A model generated the notes under the pieces. It saw nothing but the letters and a program-made list of their open reading frames with translations. It was not told where the DNA came from and did no database searches. This document shows positions 23,619 through 33,774 of a stretch of DNA of 64,000 nucleotides, piece by piece. Numbering within the stretch: the first letter of the stretch is position 1; each line of letters starts with the position of its first letter. The translations under genes and the position numbers were made by a program. This DNA comes from Isoetes taiwanensis. Lineage: Eukaryota; Streptophyta; Lycopodiopsida; Isoetales; Isoetaceae. The stretch spans positions 22,161,726 through 22,225,725 of the forward strand of contig JAJEKV010000002.1 of the NCBI GenBank assembly GCA_021234155.1, written 5' to 3'.

Positions 23619-24108
23619 TTACCAAAATCAGCCATCGTAAGATGCAATCGATTCAGCCATCGTATTATATCCTTATGCCAGCTTGCTTTTCCTCTCACCC
23701 CCAAGGCCGTGGAGGCCTGAATTGCTACATATGCCAAAGATGTTAAGTCTACTCTTTTATTCAAGTATCGGGCAGTTTGCCAAGCTGCTTGGATCTCCAA
23801 CGGGTATGATCTGCTTTCCATTAACAAAATCTCGTATGACACTGATCTTTTCACTTTAAAAACCATATGTAATAATATTTTCTGTATTTGCTCCAATGCA
23901 TTCCACTTCCATTTGGTAAAGACGGTCCCCATAGTTCACACGCATACAAACCAACAGGCATTACTAATGTGTCAAAAAATCGTTTCCATATTGGCCAAGA
24001 CCGCACATTTGCTTGCCTGCCTTGATTAAGCATCGCATAACATGCTTTCAATGCCGCTGAAATCCTACTGTCAATTCCTTGGGTCCAGCTTCTGCTGCCA
24101 GCATACAC
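23148..24108 (-). pseudogene. LINE C-terminal fragment (RT end and zf-RVT)
   Basis: Three minus-strand pieces read in order. The RT end is GIDSRISAALKACYAMLNQG with PVGLYACELWGP (24108-23851). A middle region is EIQAAWQTARYLNKR (23932-23612). The terminal zinc-finger region is RLMIETGRWFGLPKEERICRCRHD, then ESHVIIHCPRF (23435-23148). A 25-30 bp T run at about 23587-23614 (A run in the element sense) lies between the last two pieces and breaks the frame. The same C-terminal type recurs at 61880-62526 and, more decayed, at about 7700-8220. Confidence 0.8.
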
Positions 24109-24406
24109 CTCATATCCAAGTTATTACTTTATTAAAACACGAGAATAAAAGAAAATAAAAAATAAAGTACATATGTCTCGTTTGGCAGGCCTAAAAAGGT
24201 ATTGCAACCTTTGAGAATAGCATTTTAAAATGCAATGGTAATGGATGATTAGGACTAGAAGATAGTCTATTTGGACAGTTTGCTGCTATAACATTTGAAA
24301 CGACATAGGAGACTCAACTTCAAAACACTGAGTTAGATTTCAGACTTCATGCGAACCAAGCATTGCGGTTGTATCTTAGCAAACATTAATAAGTTCTAGA
24401 CTTCAC

Positions 24407-24950
24407 CTGTGCAAGAACCTAGCAAACTGCTGCCCTTCGTCAAACTCAAAGTCTGTTGGTAGTGGCGCATGGCAACAATCAGAATAAAACCTAGACAACC
24501 AAAAATAAAAGTTATACATCAGATAGAAGATTGAAACAAGAACATTCCTCATATCAAACCAAAGACGTGCAGATAGGCTAGACAAGTTCCAAACTACAAG
24601 AAAAGATAGGCCTTACTTGAATATCTGTATATCTTTGCCACTTGAAATACATATTCTTCAATGACATTTCGTTATACCACATTATACAAAATCTGGCCAG
24701 TGCCTATATCAAAAGTTTGAAAGGCAGGACAATTGTTAAAAGAGATAGTAGACTGGCCACATAAGATGACATGAAATGAAATGGTTTTTGAAAAGTCAAA
24801 CTTACCACTGTACCCTTCCTATTTGCTTGCGTCTGTATTTTTTTCTGCCTCTTTTAAATATGTGGCGAGCTATAAGGCTGAGCCAATTACTGGCACGATA
24901 TGCTAGGTGATTAATTTCTGCATTAGCTGGCCGACATTTCAGTTCTTGAT
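24407..24950 (-). CDS. Exons of an unrecognised host gene
   Basis: Three coding-looking segments occur on the minus strand, each next to plausible splice sites. About 24945-24814 encodes a basic stretch (ASNWLSLIARHIFKRGRKKY). 24703-24617 gives ALARFCIMWYNEMSLKNMYF. 24490-24407 gives FYSDCCHAPLPTDFEFDEGQ. Codons look non-random and the first two join in frame if the donor AGG|GTACAG is used, but the third does not join in frame at the obvious acceptor. I do not recognise the family. The rest of the gene is not visible; a LINE fragment lies just downstream, which suggests truncation. Confidence 0.35.
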
Positions 24951-25031
24951 TTTTTTTTTTTTTTTGTTTATTAATTATTTGATTTGGATATGGCAGATAC
25001 TCGGCTTGTTTGGCACTGAGGTAGTTTATTA

Positions 25032-25581
25032 GTTTGCTTCAATGGCATTGAAGATTGTGATGCAGTGTCAAGCTGGTTTCCGGATGAATTATAGTTCCTA
25101 GACAATGATGTAGTGGCGAAACTCACAAACAAAGACTTCACAGCACACGTTCTAGAAAATACCAAGGTATATCTTCTGCACTAAAATTAAGCCAAAATTG
25201 TCCTTACTTTTCACCTTATTTCATATAACTTTCCACTAATCAAACATTCTTGGATGTACGGGTCTTAGGCATATTGAGATTTAATATAACTGGTGACAAC
25301 AAGGTTGTCAAGACGTGCAATGCTTGCAATAAGGCAGTGTCGGACAGTCTCTGCGACACGTGCAGGAACGACGACATGATAGATCAGTTAACAATGTTCG
25401 GCGATATCGACACTGCATCCAAGACGCTACATGTCACAGTGGTAGGAGCATTGCTTGACAAATTTCTCGATTACCCATTAGGAGGCGCATTAGCTACAAT
25501 GAAGATAGATCCTCAATCATTGCGCCAAAGCGTACTGAAGAGCCGGGGTAAATGCATGTTTGAGCTCAATCGCGGACTCTA
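25032..25581 (+). pseudogene. OB-fold/zinc-ribbon protein remnant (RPA1- or MEIOB-like)
   Basis: A segment from about 25032 (GIEDCDAVSSWFPDE, then FLDNDVVAKLTNKDFTAHVLENTK) ends at a GT donor. A second segment (25250-25581) follows, with CNACNKAVSDSLCDTC, a four-Cys zinc ribbon, then a strand-rich stretch (KTLHVTVVGALLDKFL). This resembles the C-terminal single-strand-DNA-binding OB fold of replication protein A large subunit or its meiotic relative MEIOB. An in-frame TAG breaks the first segment and other exons are not visible, so it is probably a partial or dead copy. It lies head-to-head with the unrecognised minus-strand exons. The family call is tentative. Confidence 0.35.
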
Positions 25582-25599
25582 AATCATTGCATTCGTCAG

Positions 25600-27234
25600 G
25601 ACCCAAACTCACAACACGACCCATAACTATTGAGCAACAAAAGACATGCCTTCACATTTCTAAGCAGCTTTCATTGGCTTGCAACTTCCATGTATTTCAT
25701 GCTATTAAATTCTTAGCAACCTTCTTCATTTTAAAATATCGAGTTCTTCCTTCGTACCCTCAACAAAATTGATATACAAAACAATTCACAGTTCCTAAGT
25801 TCTTTTGCACCCCACTCCTCCTCTTACTTCTCTATTTGAATTCTTCATACATTGCTTCGTATATTATCAAATACTCCATGCTATTAATAAACTCATGGTA
25901 TCAAGTACTCTATTGTCTAAGTAGCAACTTGAATCGATTGTCAAAACATGACTTTGAACTATGATTTAAGTCACTTCACAAAACATGTATTTCCATTCTC
26001 TCCTCTATTAGACTTCTCCTTATGCTTCTGCCATCCTTGTTCCATACCGAGCACCACAGACCAATACGTTACACTCAAACCCCAATGTCCATGTGTCCAG
26101 TTGGATCCTAGTCCAAGAAGAGCTCAACATCTAAGGAGGAGTTAGTGATGCAAATGGGTACCATCATCTTCACAAAATGTCAATGTTCTAAAATAGCAAT
26201 TTTGATTGATTATAAAAACATAACTTTCAAGTATGATTTAAGCCATCTCAACCTCCGGCCACGGAGGGCAACCCTCCGTGCGCAGCACCTTGTTACCTTT
26301 GGGGATTTAATATATCCAACCAACAAGTTGTTGTTTAAATTCCTTGTATGTATGACTTTAAATGCCTAAAGGCGAGCAGTTATGTAGCAACGATAGTGTA
26401 ACTGATTGCTGTTTAAATTCCTGGTATGTTTGACTTCAAATTTTTAAAGGCTAGCAATCATGTAGTATGCTTGCTTGTTCTTTTTAAAACTCAAATGGTA
26501 ACCGTAGGATTTATAGTAATACTTAATCGTTTCCACCAATAGCTGACAACAATGGCACCATACGCCAATCAGACTCTCTTATTCCGATGAGACAAGAGGA
26601 AATCAGGCTCTTGATTGTCGAGCCTGTGTGAAAGACAGGGAAGAGCTGGAGACTTCCTACATCTTAGGGTACGAGTGAACACATCCTGGATTCCGAACAA
26701 GGTCTGTGCAAAGCATATCCTTATGCTCACGTTTCCAAGCATCATACTCAAGAGTACCATCTAATACTAGTCAAGGGCATAGTTCAACTTGTTGGGGAAT
26801 AAGGAGAAAGAGCAAGATCACCAATCTAGTAACCATCTAGAACATCAGAGGTTAGAATAAGAAGCGACATAAGGATGAGGATGCAACAAGGCAACAAGAG
26901 ATCACCGCATCATTGTGGAAGAATATAAACCTTCAACTTTTGAAGGGGCAGAGAGTATTAAAGGAATAATAGTTGAAGTATGGATTGACCAAGTGCAACA
27001 GTTTTGTGCCGACAACTTGTTGAACTCCATCAATGCTACAAGGGTCACACTGTGGCAACTCGAATTTTAGTAGAAGAACCTTGTAGAAACGAGCATAATG
27101 AAGAAGGGCACGATCAAGAGGAAGGACTTCCTTGAAACCTTCCAAAAGGATTGGATCCCAAACGGCTTTATGAGACAAAGGCAGCCTTTGACAATGTTTA
27201 GTGTTTAGTTGTTGCCAATAATGATACCAACAAA
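25600..27234. other. Gap with local duplications, no gene recognised
   Basis: A segment at about 26314-26385 (TTTAAATTCCTTGTATGT and following) is repeated at about 26396-26458. A shorter block (GTATGATTTAAGCCATCTCA) has a relative near 25958. The minus-strand frames at 26569-26760 and 26933-27178 match nothing I recognise. Confidence 0.4.
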
Positions 27235-27239
27235 CATTT

Positions 27240-27687
27240 TGTAACGTTCCTAACCTATATGCCCTTAATCAACTGGGAAAAACCGTCTAGATATTTATGA
27301 GCACTCGCTTTTACCCATTTATGTCGGTGTCTCGGGAACGCGACACCAAAATCCACTCGAGCGGTCTCCAAAGGTCCGTTACTATCTCTCCCACTAGAAC
27401 TACGCTCGTCCTCGAGCATCACAAGACCATAGACCACACCATCCCATGGTGTCCAAAACCAAGTCATGACCTACCATCGAACGGTATTCGGGGTCATACT
27501 TGCCCCATGAAGACTCAAACTCGAGCTCTGCTCTGATACCAAATGTAACGTTCCTAACCGACATGCCCTTAACCAACTAGGCAAAACCGTCTAGATGTTT
27601 ATGAGTAGTCGTTTCTACCTATTTATGCCAGCGCCTCGGGAACGCGCCACCAAGATCCACTCGAGCGGTTTCCATCAGTCCGTTACA
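27240..27687 (-). mobile_element. Complete TRIM (terminal-repeat retrotransposon in miniature)
   Basis: Two 144-bp direct repeats, 27240-27383 and 27544-27687, have inverted ends TGTAACG/CGTTACA and flank 160 bp of non-coding DNA. A primer binding site complementary to initiator tRNA-Met (GCTCTGATACCA on the plus strand, 27530-27541) abuts the right repeat. A purine-rich tract (GGGAGAGATAG on the minus strand) abuts the left one, so the element runs on the minus strand. It is flanked by the 5-bp duplication CATTT (27235-27239 and 27688-27692). No protein is encoded, so it depended on another retrotransposon. The two LTRs differ at roughly 10% of positions, so the insertion is old. Confidence 0.93.
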
Positions 27688-27756
27688 CATTTATAATATA
27701 AATCAAGTCATTTATATCCGATATATAAGATAATATATTGTCATTAATACATCTGA

Positions 27757-29213
27757 TCACCGATAACGCCGATGATCTTCAAGAAAAGTTTTCACTTGGG
27801 CCGTGCTGACTCTTCGCCCTAATAAGTTTCGGAGAACGCCCGTAGAGGAGCCTCCTCGGATGGCTGACACTAGATCTTCAACTGTTCGGTCCGTCATGTG
27901 TGCCACTGTCACTACTAGTCTTCCTTGGCAGAGATGTAGAATAGCGAAGTCAAAGATGCTGAGAGCCATAGACTGCTTCACTAAGATGAAGTGGTCGATT
28001 TGGTCGGTCAGCATTGCATGTCTCCCGAAACCTGAGAGTGCCACGAGCATCTGGACCGCTTCTTTTCCACGTGGGCTGAAGGCTCGTGGAAGACTATGAC
28101 TCTGCCGTTTATAAGGGTGAAAGGGTAGTACCCGAGTGCTTCGCCTATATGAGGAAGTGCTATCCCTATGTCTTGTGGCACTCGTCCAAATGCATGGTCA
28201 TGAAGTCTGCATGGTCCTCATGTAGCGATCGAAAGGTTGCAAGGTTAATCCCTCGAGGTGTAGTAGTTGATGTAGAGGATGTCGGCAAAAGTACTCTTGT
28301 GGTTTTGCCGCTGATCCCCATCCGTACTTGAATTGCTATGGACTTCTTGTCCAACATTGGACCATCTTGGAGAATCTGCCTCTTCTGATCCTGCTATAAG
28401 CCTCAATATCTGAGATGGTTTGCCCCGTGTAGCTTTTTGCTTCGCGGATTCCCTTGGAAAATCTTCTGCCTCCCTATAGATGAAACTATCCAAATCTTCA
28501 TGTTGCTGTAGCAGTGACAAGAGCTTGTCGGTTCTGTAATTTCGCTCTCTGCATTTCGAGAGATTCCTGATGTTCAAGAAAAGGTATTCTTGAACTTCGA
28601 TAATAACGGGGACAGGCTTGTGATGTCCATCCCTATCGGAGCAGCTATTCTTGTTGTATGTTGATCTTGAAGTGCTCCAATTCCTGCTCTGCCATATCCT
28701 GTTCTTCCTGGGAGTCTACGTCGATGAAGTCTTCATCTTCATCACTATGTTCTTCCTCGGTAAGGTCTCCATAGTCCAAAAGCATCTGTTCTTCAATCCG
28801 AGAAGCTAAAGGTTCGACATTGATTGATACATGAAGGGTTCATCTATGACGTTCTGGGTTGATAAGAATATGGATAATGCAGCATTGTACAAAAAGTACC
28901 TCATCTGCCCGGCAATCATTGTCATATAATCCGCCATGCATAAGACTTTATTGTATAAAACCCTGGCAATATTGGGGCACATGACTCTGAGCTGTCTGAA
29001 GAGAGTCCTTGGGTACAAAATTTCCTATGCAAAAGGGCACTTGACACAGACTAGAACCTACTTTCTGTTGGAATTCTAGCAAAATAAAGGGAGTTACAGC
29101 TAGGGTTGCTTGGACATCAAGTTCATTCTGAAAAAGATTATAGATTAGGTTGATGTCTACCTAGGATACATGAGATGATGTGCTGTACCATTCGATAAAG
29201 GAAGCAGTGCCAT
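27757..29213 (-). pseudogene. Protein X, decayed copy (module locus A)
   Basis: Translated pieces align along the whole length of the protein at 54254-55740. Near the start FIEWYSTSSHV matches FVQWYCNSEHI. Then YNAALSIFLSTQNVIDEPF (near 28850) matches PQAALAIFLHYQALNRTGEP, and the acidic centre DEDEDFIDVDSQEEQ (near 28720) matches its EEEEDYEEE. IGEALGYYPFTLINGRVIVF (near 28130) matches MGKALCYYLPSLTKGQIVVF, and ALSGFGRHAMLTDQIDHFIL matches ALSGFAAHSKLRENIDHIIL. The C-terminus, including HMTDRTVEDLV and a basic end, also matches. At least five frame changes occur. The start is the ATG at 29213, about 105 bp after a TATA box. Function is unknown. An H3-fold remnant lies 0.7 kb upstream on the same strand. 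Confidence 0.75.
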
Positions 29214-29314
29214 GCTGAAGTACTAGCTGGGTTTGCAAAAGAGCACCTCTGGAATTTGAAAAATCAGCTTGGAAGCTGAGAGCAAACTTGTGAGGATGTA
29301 CTGAGGTTATGCTT

Positions 29315-29352
29315 CTATTTATAGACAAATCCTAACTGGAATTTTAGGGTTT
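29315..29352 (-). promoter_or_regulatory. TATA box and telo-box of protein X copy A
   Basis: On the minus strand CTATAAATAG (29315-29324) lies about 105 bp before the ATG at 29213. AAACCCTAAAA (29342-29352) lies just upstream of it. The AAACCCTAA telo-box is common in promoters of plant histone, ribosomal-protein and other growth-linked genes. The intact second copy has the same arrangement. Confidence 0.65.
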
Positions 29353-29934
29353 GGAGAACTTCGGGTATTTTGGAGAATTGTATGGCGTTTCTAGGCTAAT
29401 TAAATGTTATAAACATGCTCTAGACAATCTAAGGATTCCAATGCGCAAATCTCAGGTCATTTGTAGTTGTCTAACTCAAGTTATGAGGTTCCAAATTTTA
29501 GGTTACTCATGAGTGTGCCTGGAGGCATTTTGGCGAGGCTAAAATGGTCTCTGGCACAACTTATGAGTAATTGAGTTGTTTTAAGGGCAAAATGAAACAA
29601 AAATGGGAAAGTAAGGGTATGCAGCAAGTAAGGGTATACCAACATACTTTATTTTCAAGAATTCAACATCAAAATTTAAAATCATGCCACTTACTCATGA
29701 GTTGCGCTTGGAGGCATTTTGGCCTCCCTAAAAGTGGTCCCTGGTACAACTCGTGAGTTATTGTCAAAATTTGCCACAATTTTTATTATTTTGAAATAAA
29801 ACAAATTACAATGTATTGGACTAAATGAGGCAATTACATCCTTAAATTTCCACTTTATATATTAAAAAAACGCCTTTTATACAAGCATTAGGATTTTATA
29901 CAGAGTTTAAAAAATTGCTTTAATAACTCATTAT

Positions 29935-30515
29935 CTATCTATGTTTAATAAAACGTGCCAATTGCATGTCTCTCAGCATGCAAATGACCCGTCTCACATG
30001 CAAGGCACATGTGAACGTATCCTCAAACTGTTGAGCTACTTCCATCTCGGTTGCCTCTTGTAATGCCAGTAGGATATCATCATTCATGATGCACTTCATC
30101 TTGTCGAACTTTGCCAGAATTTCCCGAATAAATCTTGCAAACTTCCGTTCGCGGGATAAGACAACGCTAGCTCCACTGGTAATGATGAATCTCCTTCAAA
30201 GATCAGGAGTACAGACAGCTTCCTCCCGTACTTTGCTGGCTTCCTAGACAGCTCCGACTCCTCTGCTGGCTCTCGTAAGGGGTCTTCCTCAGTGTACTTT
30301 GACTTGTAGATATTGTAATACTTCTTGTAAGCGGCATGCATCTTCATTTTTTGTTTGTGTGTCGCCATTTTGTGCACTCTGTCTTCATTTAGGATGTAGG
30401 CGTCCAACTTCTTGCCTCCCTTCTTCCTTTCTGGGTCTGGCCATGCTGGGTAAGGTGGTGGAGGCGATAGCTCTCCCTCTTCTGCTTGCTCCTGCTGACT
30501 CGAAATGTCAGTCTC
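29935..30515 (-). pseudogene. Long-tailed histone H3-like protein, decayed copy (module locus A)
   Basis: The upstream part (30515-30250) gives ELSPPPPYPAWPDPERKKGG, then a Lys/Tyr-rich region with HAAYKKYYNIYKSK. It aligns with the Pro-rich and Tyr/Lys-rich linker of the protein at 62698-63743. After a frameshift near 30250 and one stop, the H3 core follows: KFARFIREILAKFDK, then ILLALQEATEMEVAQQFED, then CALHVRRVICMLRDMQLARF, ending at 29935. These match the canonical H3 positions PFQRLVREI, LALQEAAEAYLVGLFED and [20 protein letters not shown]. The tail start was not found upstream of 30515. It is clearly dead but shows that the linker and fold belong together. Confidence 0.8.
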
Positions 30516-30562
30516 ATTGGGGTCTCTAGTAGGTACCTTAAAATAGCATTTTGACTGCGTGA

Positions 30563-31083
30563 AGAAATAAGGTACTATATTTTCGTGGTGGTCTTAAGTT
30601 GATGGCCTGCTTCACTTTCCTGCTAAGCAAGGCACATCGAGCCTTATGATCATTTGATGTAGGATGGAGTCAACAAGTAAGGCCTGAAAATCATCGAAGA
30701 AGGATTTTCTTCGCATTTTCTAAATTTTTAGACCGTCAAGTATGAACATTATGAATTCAACTACGTCGATTGAAAATTTTGGATGGTGTGTTAGACACGT
30801 TGACATGTTAGAAATCAATGGGGTTAGGCAAGCCTGGTAATCACAAAGGGGTACTTTTACAACGAGACGTTGAACCCATAACCTTGGGCATGGTAAGTGT
30901 GCACATGCTTTCATCATCACCCACACCATCATTTGATTTCGAACATCAGCCATCTACCCTCACCCTCATGCTAGATGCTTGTATAACTACTACAAACTAC
31001 AATAGTGATTAGTCATTTTTGAATCCAATGTTGGGCCTAGTTACAAAGGTTTGTGACGGGCAAGCAATAATTCACCTACAACA
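30563..31083. other. Gap, nothing firm
   Basis: This is where the N-terminal tail and promoter of the H3-like copy would be expected, but I find neither. Short minus-strand coding-looking pieces near 30600-30640 do not match the intact copy. Confidence 0.35.
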
Positions 31084-31112
31084 AGAATAGAATAGAATAG
31101 AATAGAATAGAA
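31084..31112. repeat. Short (AGAAT)n tract
   Basis: Five to six AGAAT units in a row. The same pentamer occurs near 11300 as a LINE tail and near 12950, so it may be a leftover LINE tail. No adjoining LINE sequence is recognisable here. Confidence 0.6.
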
Positions 31113-31297
31113 CAATAATCTAATCGAAATCAGAAAGTGTAGAAATATAACCTAAGATTTTGCATGATTTTTTGCTGGTATTCGTATATGAATACCATAG
31201 AAGGTGATGCTGGCAACCTGGATTTCAAATAAGGGAATCTAAGGTTCGAATGTGGCCTACTATTGGTCGGGACTGCTAGTCTTCACGTGGGCAGCAG

Positions 31298-32956
31298 ATG
31301 GCGAAGACGCAAATGGCCGGCTATTCCGGGTTGGATATGCGTCGCTCGTCTGCTATAACTAGGGATTGGCTGGGCTTTTTGCAGGTACAGTTCCAGGATA
31401 TTGTCCGGCGACTTCGGCTACAGGTAAGCCATTTCTATTCATTGTTTTATTCTGTGATGTCTTTGAAGAGAGCAGTGCGGAATGTGAAAGGTGTCGCTTG
31501 GTTTGTGCCTCCTTCTCTGAGCTCATTGAAAATTGGGTCTTCTTCTGGAGACCCTCAAATTGGAGGGCCTTCTGCTGGCCCTTCTCTTGGGTAGGATTGG
31601 AGTGCCATAGATGTGAGCGTGACTCTGGGTGTGTCTGGGCATGATGTGCCCACAAGTTCTATGATGCCCTTGTTGGTTTTTGCAACAGAAGGTGCCTGGC
31701 TAGAACCGTGGCCATAAAGCATCGTGCAAGTGTGGATCACTTGCACTGCCATGCTATCTTTAGAGCTCGGTTCAAGAGCCCCAAGGCTATGAACGATGCT
31801 ATAAAGAAAGATTTTAATTGGGCCTCAAAGGCAGCAGGTGTGATTCTGGTATGCAAGATCCTGAAGAACACCCGCCTTCATTGCTTTGAAGGCATGGTCA
31901 GGTATTGCATGAAAGATGTTGGTAAAGTCCACTATGTTTGCCATATGCATAATGCTGCTATTGAGAAGGGAAAAGACATGTATTTGAGATGGAGGGCTAG
32001 TGATACGAAGAGCCTTGTTGTCCTTGACAATAAAAATCTTTTGAATAACGGTATACATTGTCAATTACCATGGTCACCGTAGGCTAACTACTAGCCTGTT
32101 GTATACCTTGGCCAGAATGATCCGATATGGGAAGTTTACTCTCTCTAGCTCCTGGATCATACAAACACGGCTCATTTCAATGAGCGCTGGGTTCGAGCAG
32201 CTTGGAGGGTGTTGCTAAATCCTAGCCACTGCATGCCATCCGACATGAGGACCATCTTATTTGGGTTGTCAGCAGGCTTTGTGCCAGTGGAAAGGAATGG
32301 GCCTGGGCGTAGGCGTTATTGGGATGACGCCATTCCTGCTGACGAGGAGGACAATAATTTTGAGGACATACATGATGCTTCTTACAGTGCTGATAACTCT
32401 GATGTGGTCATACTTGAACTTGGTGTTGATTACATCCCCGTCCACAAGGGCGATGGCCATTGGTTGATAGAGTTGCTTGGGCGTCTATTATGCAGTTCAA
32501 TTTTATTATTTTCATGTATTTCTTTGCTATATAGCTGCAGGAGTATTGGAGGCTAACCCGGACCCAGTTCGTGGTGAGGAGCAGCCAGTTGTATCCTTGC
32601 CAGAATCTTTGATCTCATCTGCCATAGATGCATCCCATCCCGACCCCGTTCTATATCCAGCTGAGCTAGAGGCAGTGTTCTTCGCTCAGGAGTTTGTTAA
32701 CAATGTGATTCAGGTGGGCACTGAGGCGGATAGGATTGCAGCATCACTCCGCGTGCTTAGGCGGCAGCTCAAGGCATTCTACATGTCGATTGATAGTGCC
32801 ATATTCGTTGTGGAGTGGAAGCACCTGGGTGTCCCAGTTTCTGAGTTGCACACGCTGCGCTCTCATATGAGCCTTGCAAGAGCCTTGCTTGTTCAGGAGA
32901 TACGTCAGTTAGATGCGGCAATAAGGCATGCGCAGAGTGGCTCAGCCATGAACTAG
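31298..32956 (+). pseudogene. HUH-endonuclease protein, Replitron-like, disrupted
   Basis: The central frame (31708-32082) has VDHLHCHAIFRARF, a His-hydrophobic-His (HUH) motif. It is followed 55-60 residues later by EGMVRYCMKDVGKVHY, the Tyr-x-x-Lys catalytic motif, and by EKGKDMYLRW. That order and spacing is the rolling-circle type HUH endonuclease used by Replitron transposons and CRESS-type Rep proteins. A later frame resumes with HFNERWVRAAWRVLLNPSHC and MRTILFGLSAGF (32177-32460). A helical C-terminal part (32560-32956, LRVLRRQLKAFY) follows a possible intron ending in GCTGCAG. Upstream, 31298-31594 may be a first exon (FQDIVRRLRLQ before a GTAAGC donor). Stops and a frame change at 32080-32180 suggest decay. 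No helicase domain is visible. The Replitron call rests on motif memory. Confidence 0.6.
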
Positions 32957-33301
32957 CGTTCTTATTGTGCTTGTGCTTTGTTGTTTATGTTTTCTTATTT
33001 CCATGTGAGCTTGTGATCCACCTTGATGTGGATGTTTACTGTAGTGCTTGCAGGAGCACCTTGCTATTGGGGAGCTCAACTTCATTGGCTTGGTTGAGTC
33101 TCCTTCAACACATTGTACATTTTGTTTTTAGGTAATGTATGGTTGTGTTGAAAGTGGGTGTTGTTGGCTGTATGCATGTGAACATGCTGCTCATCCGAAA
33201 TCATTTGTCATTGCTACTCAACCGAAATTATTTTGAGATCATTCGTTAAGTCATTCTTTATTACTGTTTGACAGAGGGACTAACTTGTTTGATGTATTAG
33301 T

Positions 33302-33401
33302 GGGCTTCGGCCCCTAGGCATAGCAGCCATTCCTTGTGTGGGATGACTGCTATGCTTGGATGAGCATGGGAATCATGCTGGGGTTCGACTCCCCAGGCTC
33401 A
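33302..33401. repeat. Cluster of four stem-loops downstream of the HUH gene
   Basis: In order: GGGC-TTCG-GCCC (33302-33313); GCATAGCAG...CTGCTATGC (33318-33355) with a second paired block inside; AGCATG-GGAAT-CATGCT (33363-33379); and CTGGGG-TTCGACT-CCCCAG (33378-33396), which is enclosed by TGAGC/GCTCA. The last arm contains a perfect pol III B box (GGTTCGACTCC) and looks like a tRNA T-arm. It may be the hairpin end of the HUH element or a tRNA-derived fragment. Confidence 0.6.
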
Positions 33402-33730
33402 TAGCAATTTGATGGTCATACATGCTGCTGGAATATTCTCTTGTCATAAATATCGAACCTTGGGATGGTTTTCTGTTGGAGGGGTAAGTCAAATGGGGTG
33501 GATTTGACCCATCTTGACTTGCATTGAAGGGCCGAAAGGCCATCAGAGGGAATATGATCTGTAGTATGCCCCAATCCAATGGTCCAAACAAATTTGAAAA
33601 CACCCGAAATGATAATACACCCCACGAATGCTGGTTCAGCAATGAAACGAGAGAAACATATGTAACATATGCCTTGTCCCTAGTTTTTTCTTTTGGCTGT
33701 TAGATCTCCCCACGTCAAGACCCTGCGCAG
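33402..33730. other. Upstream region of the PPR gene
   Basis: No domain was seen. The end (CCCTGCGCAG before 33731) fits a 3' splice site, so an intron probably precedes the PPR exon and the true start codon may lie further upstream. Confidence 0.35.
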
Positions 33731-33774
33731 GTTCTGAGAATGTATGCAAGCAAGTATTGGACGAAGCAGAAGTT

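Noticed and set aside
31298-32956. Helitron or full viral Rep interpretation of the HUH gene.
   Set aside because: No helicase domain (Pif1-like or superfamily 3) is visible in any frame nearby.
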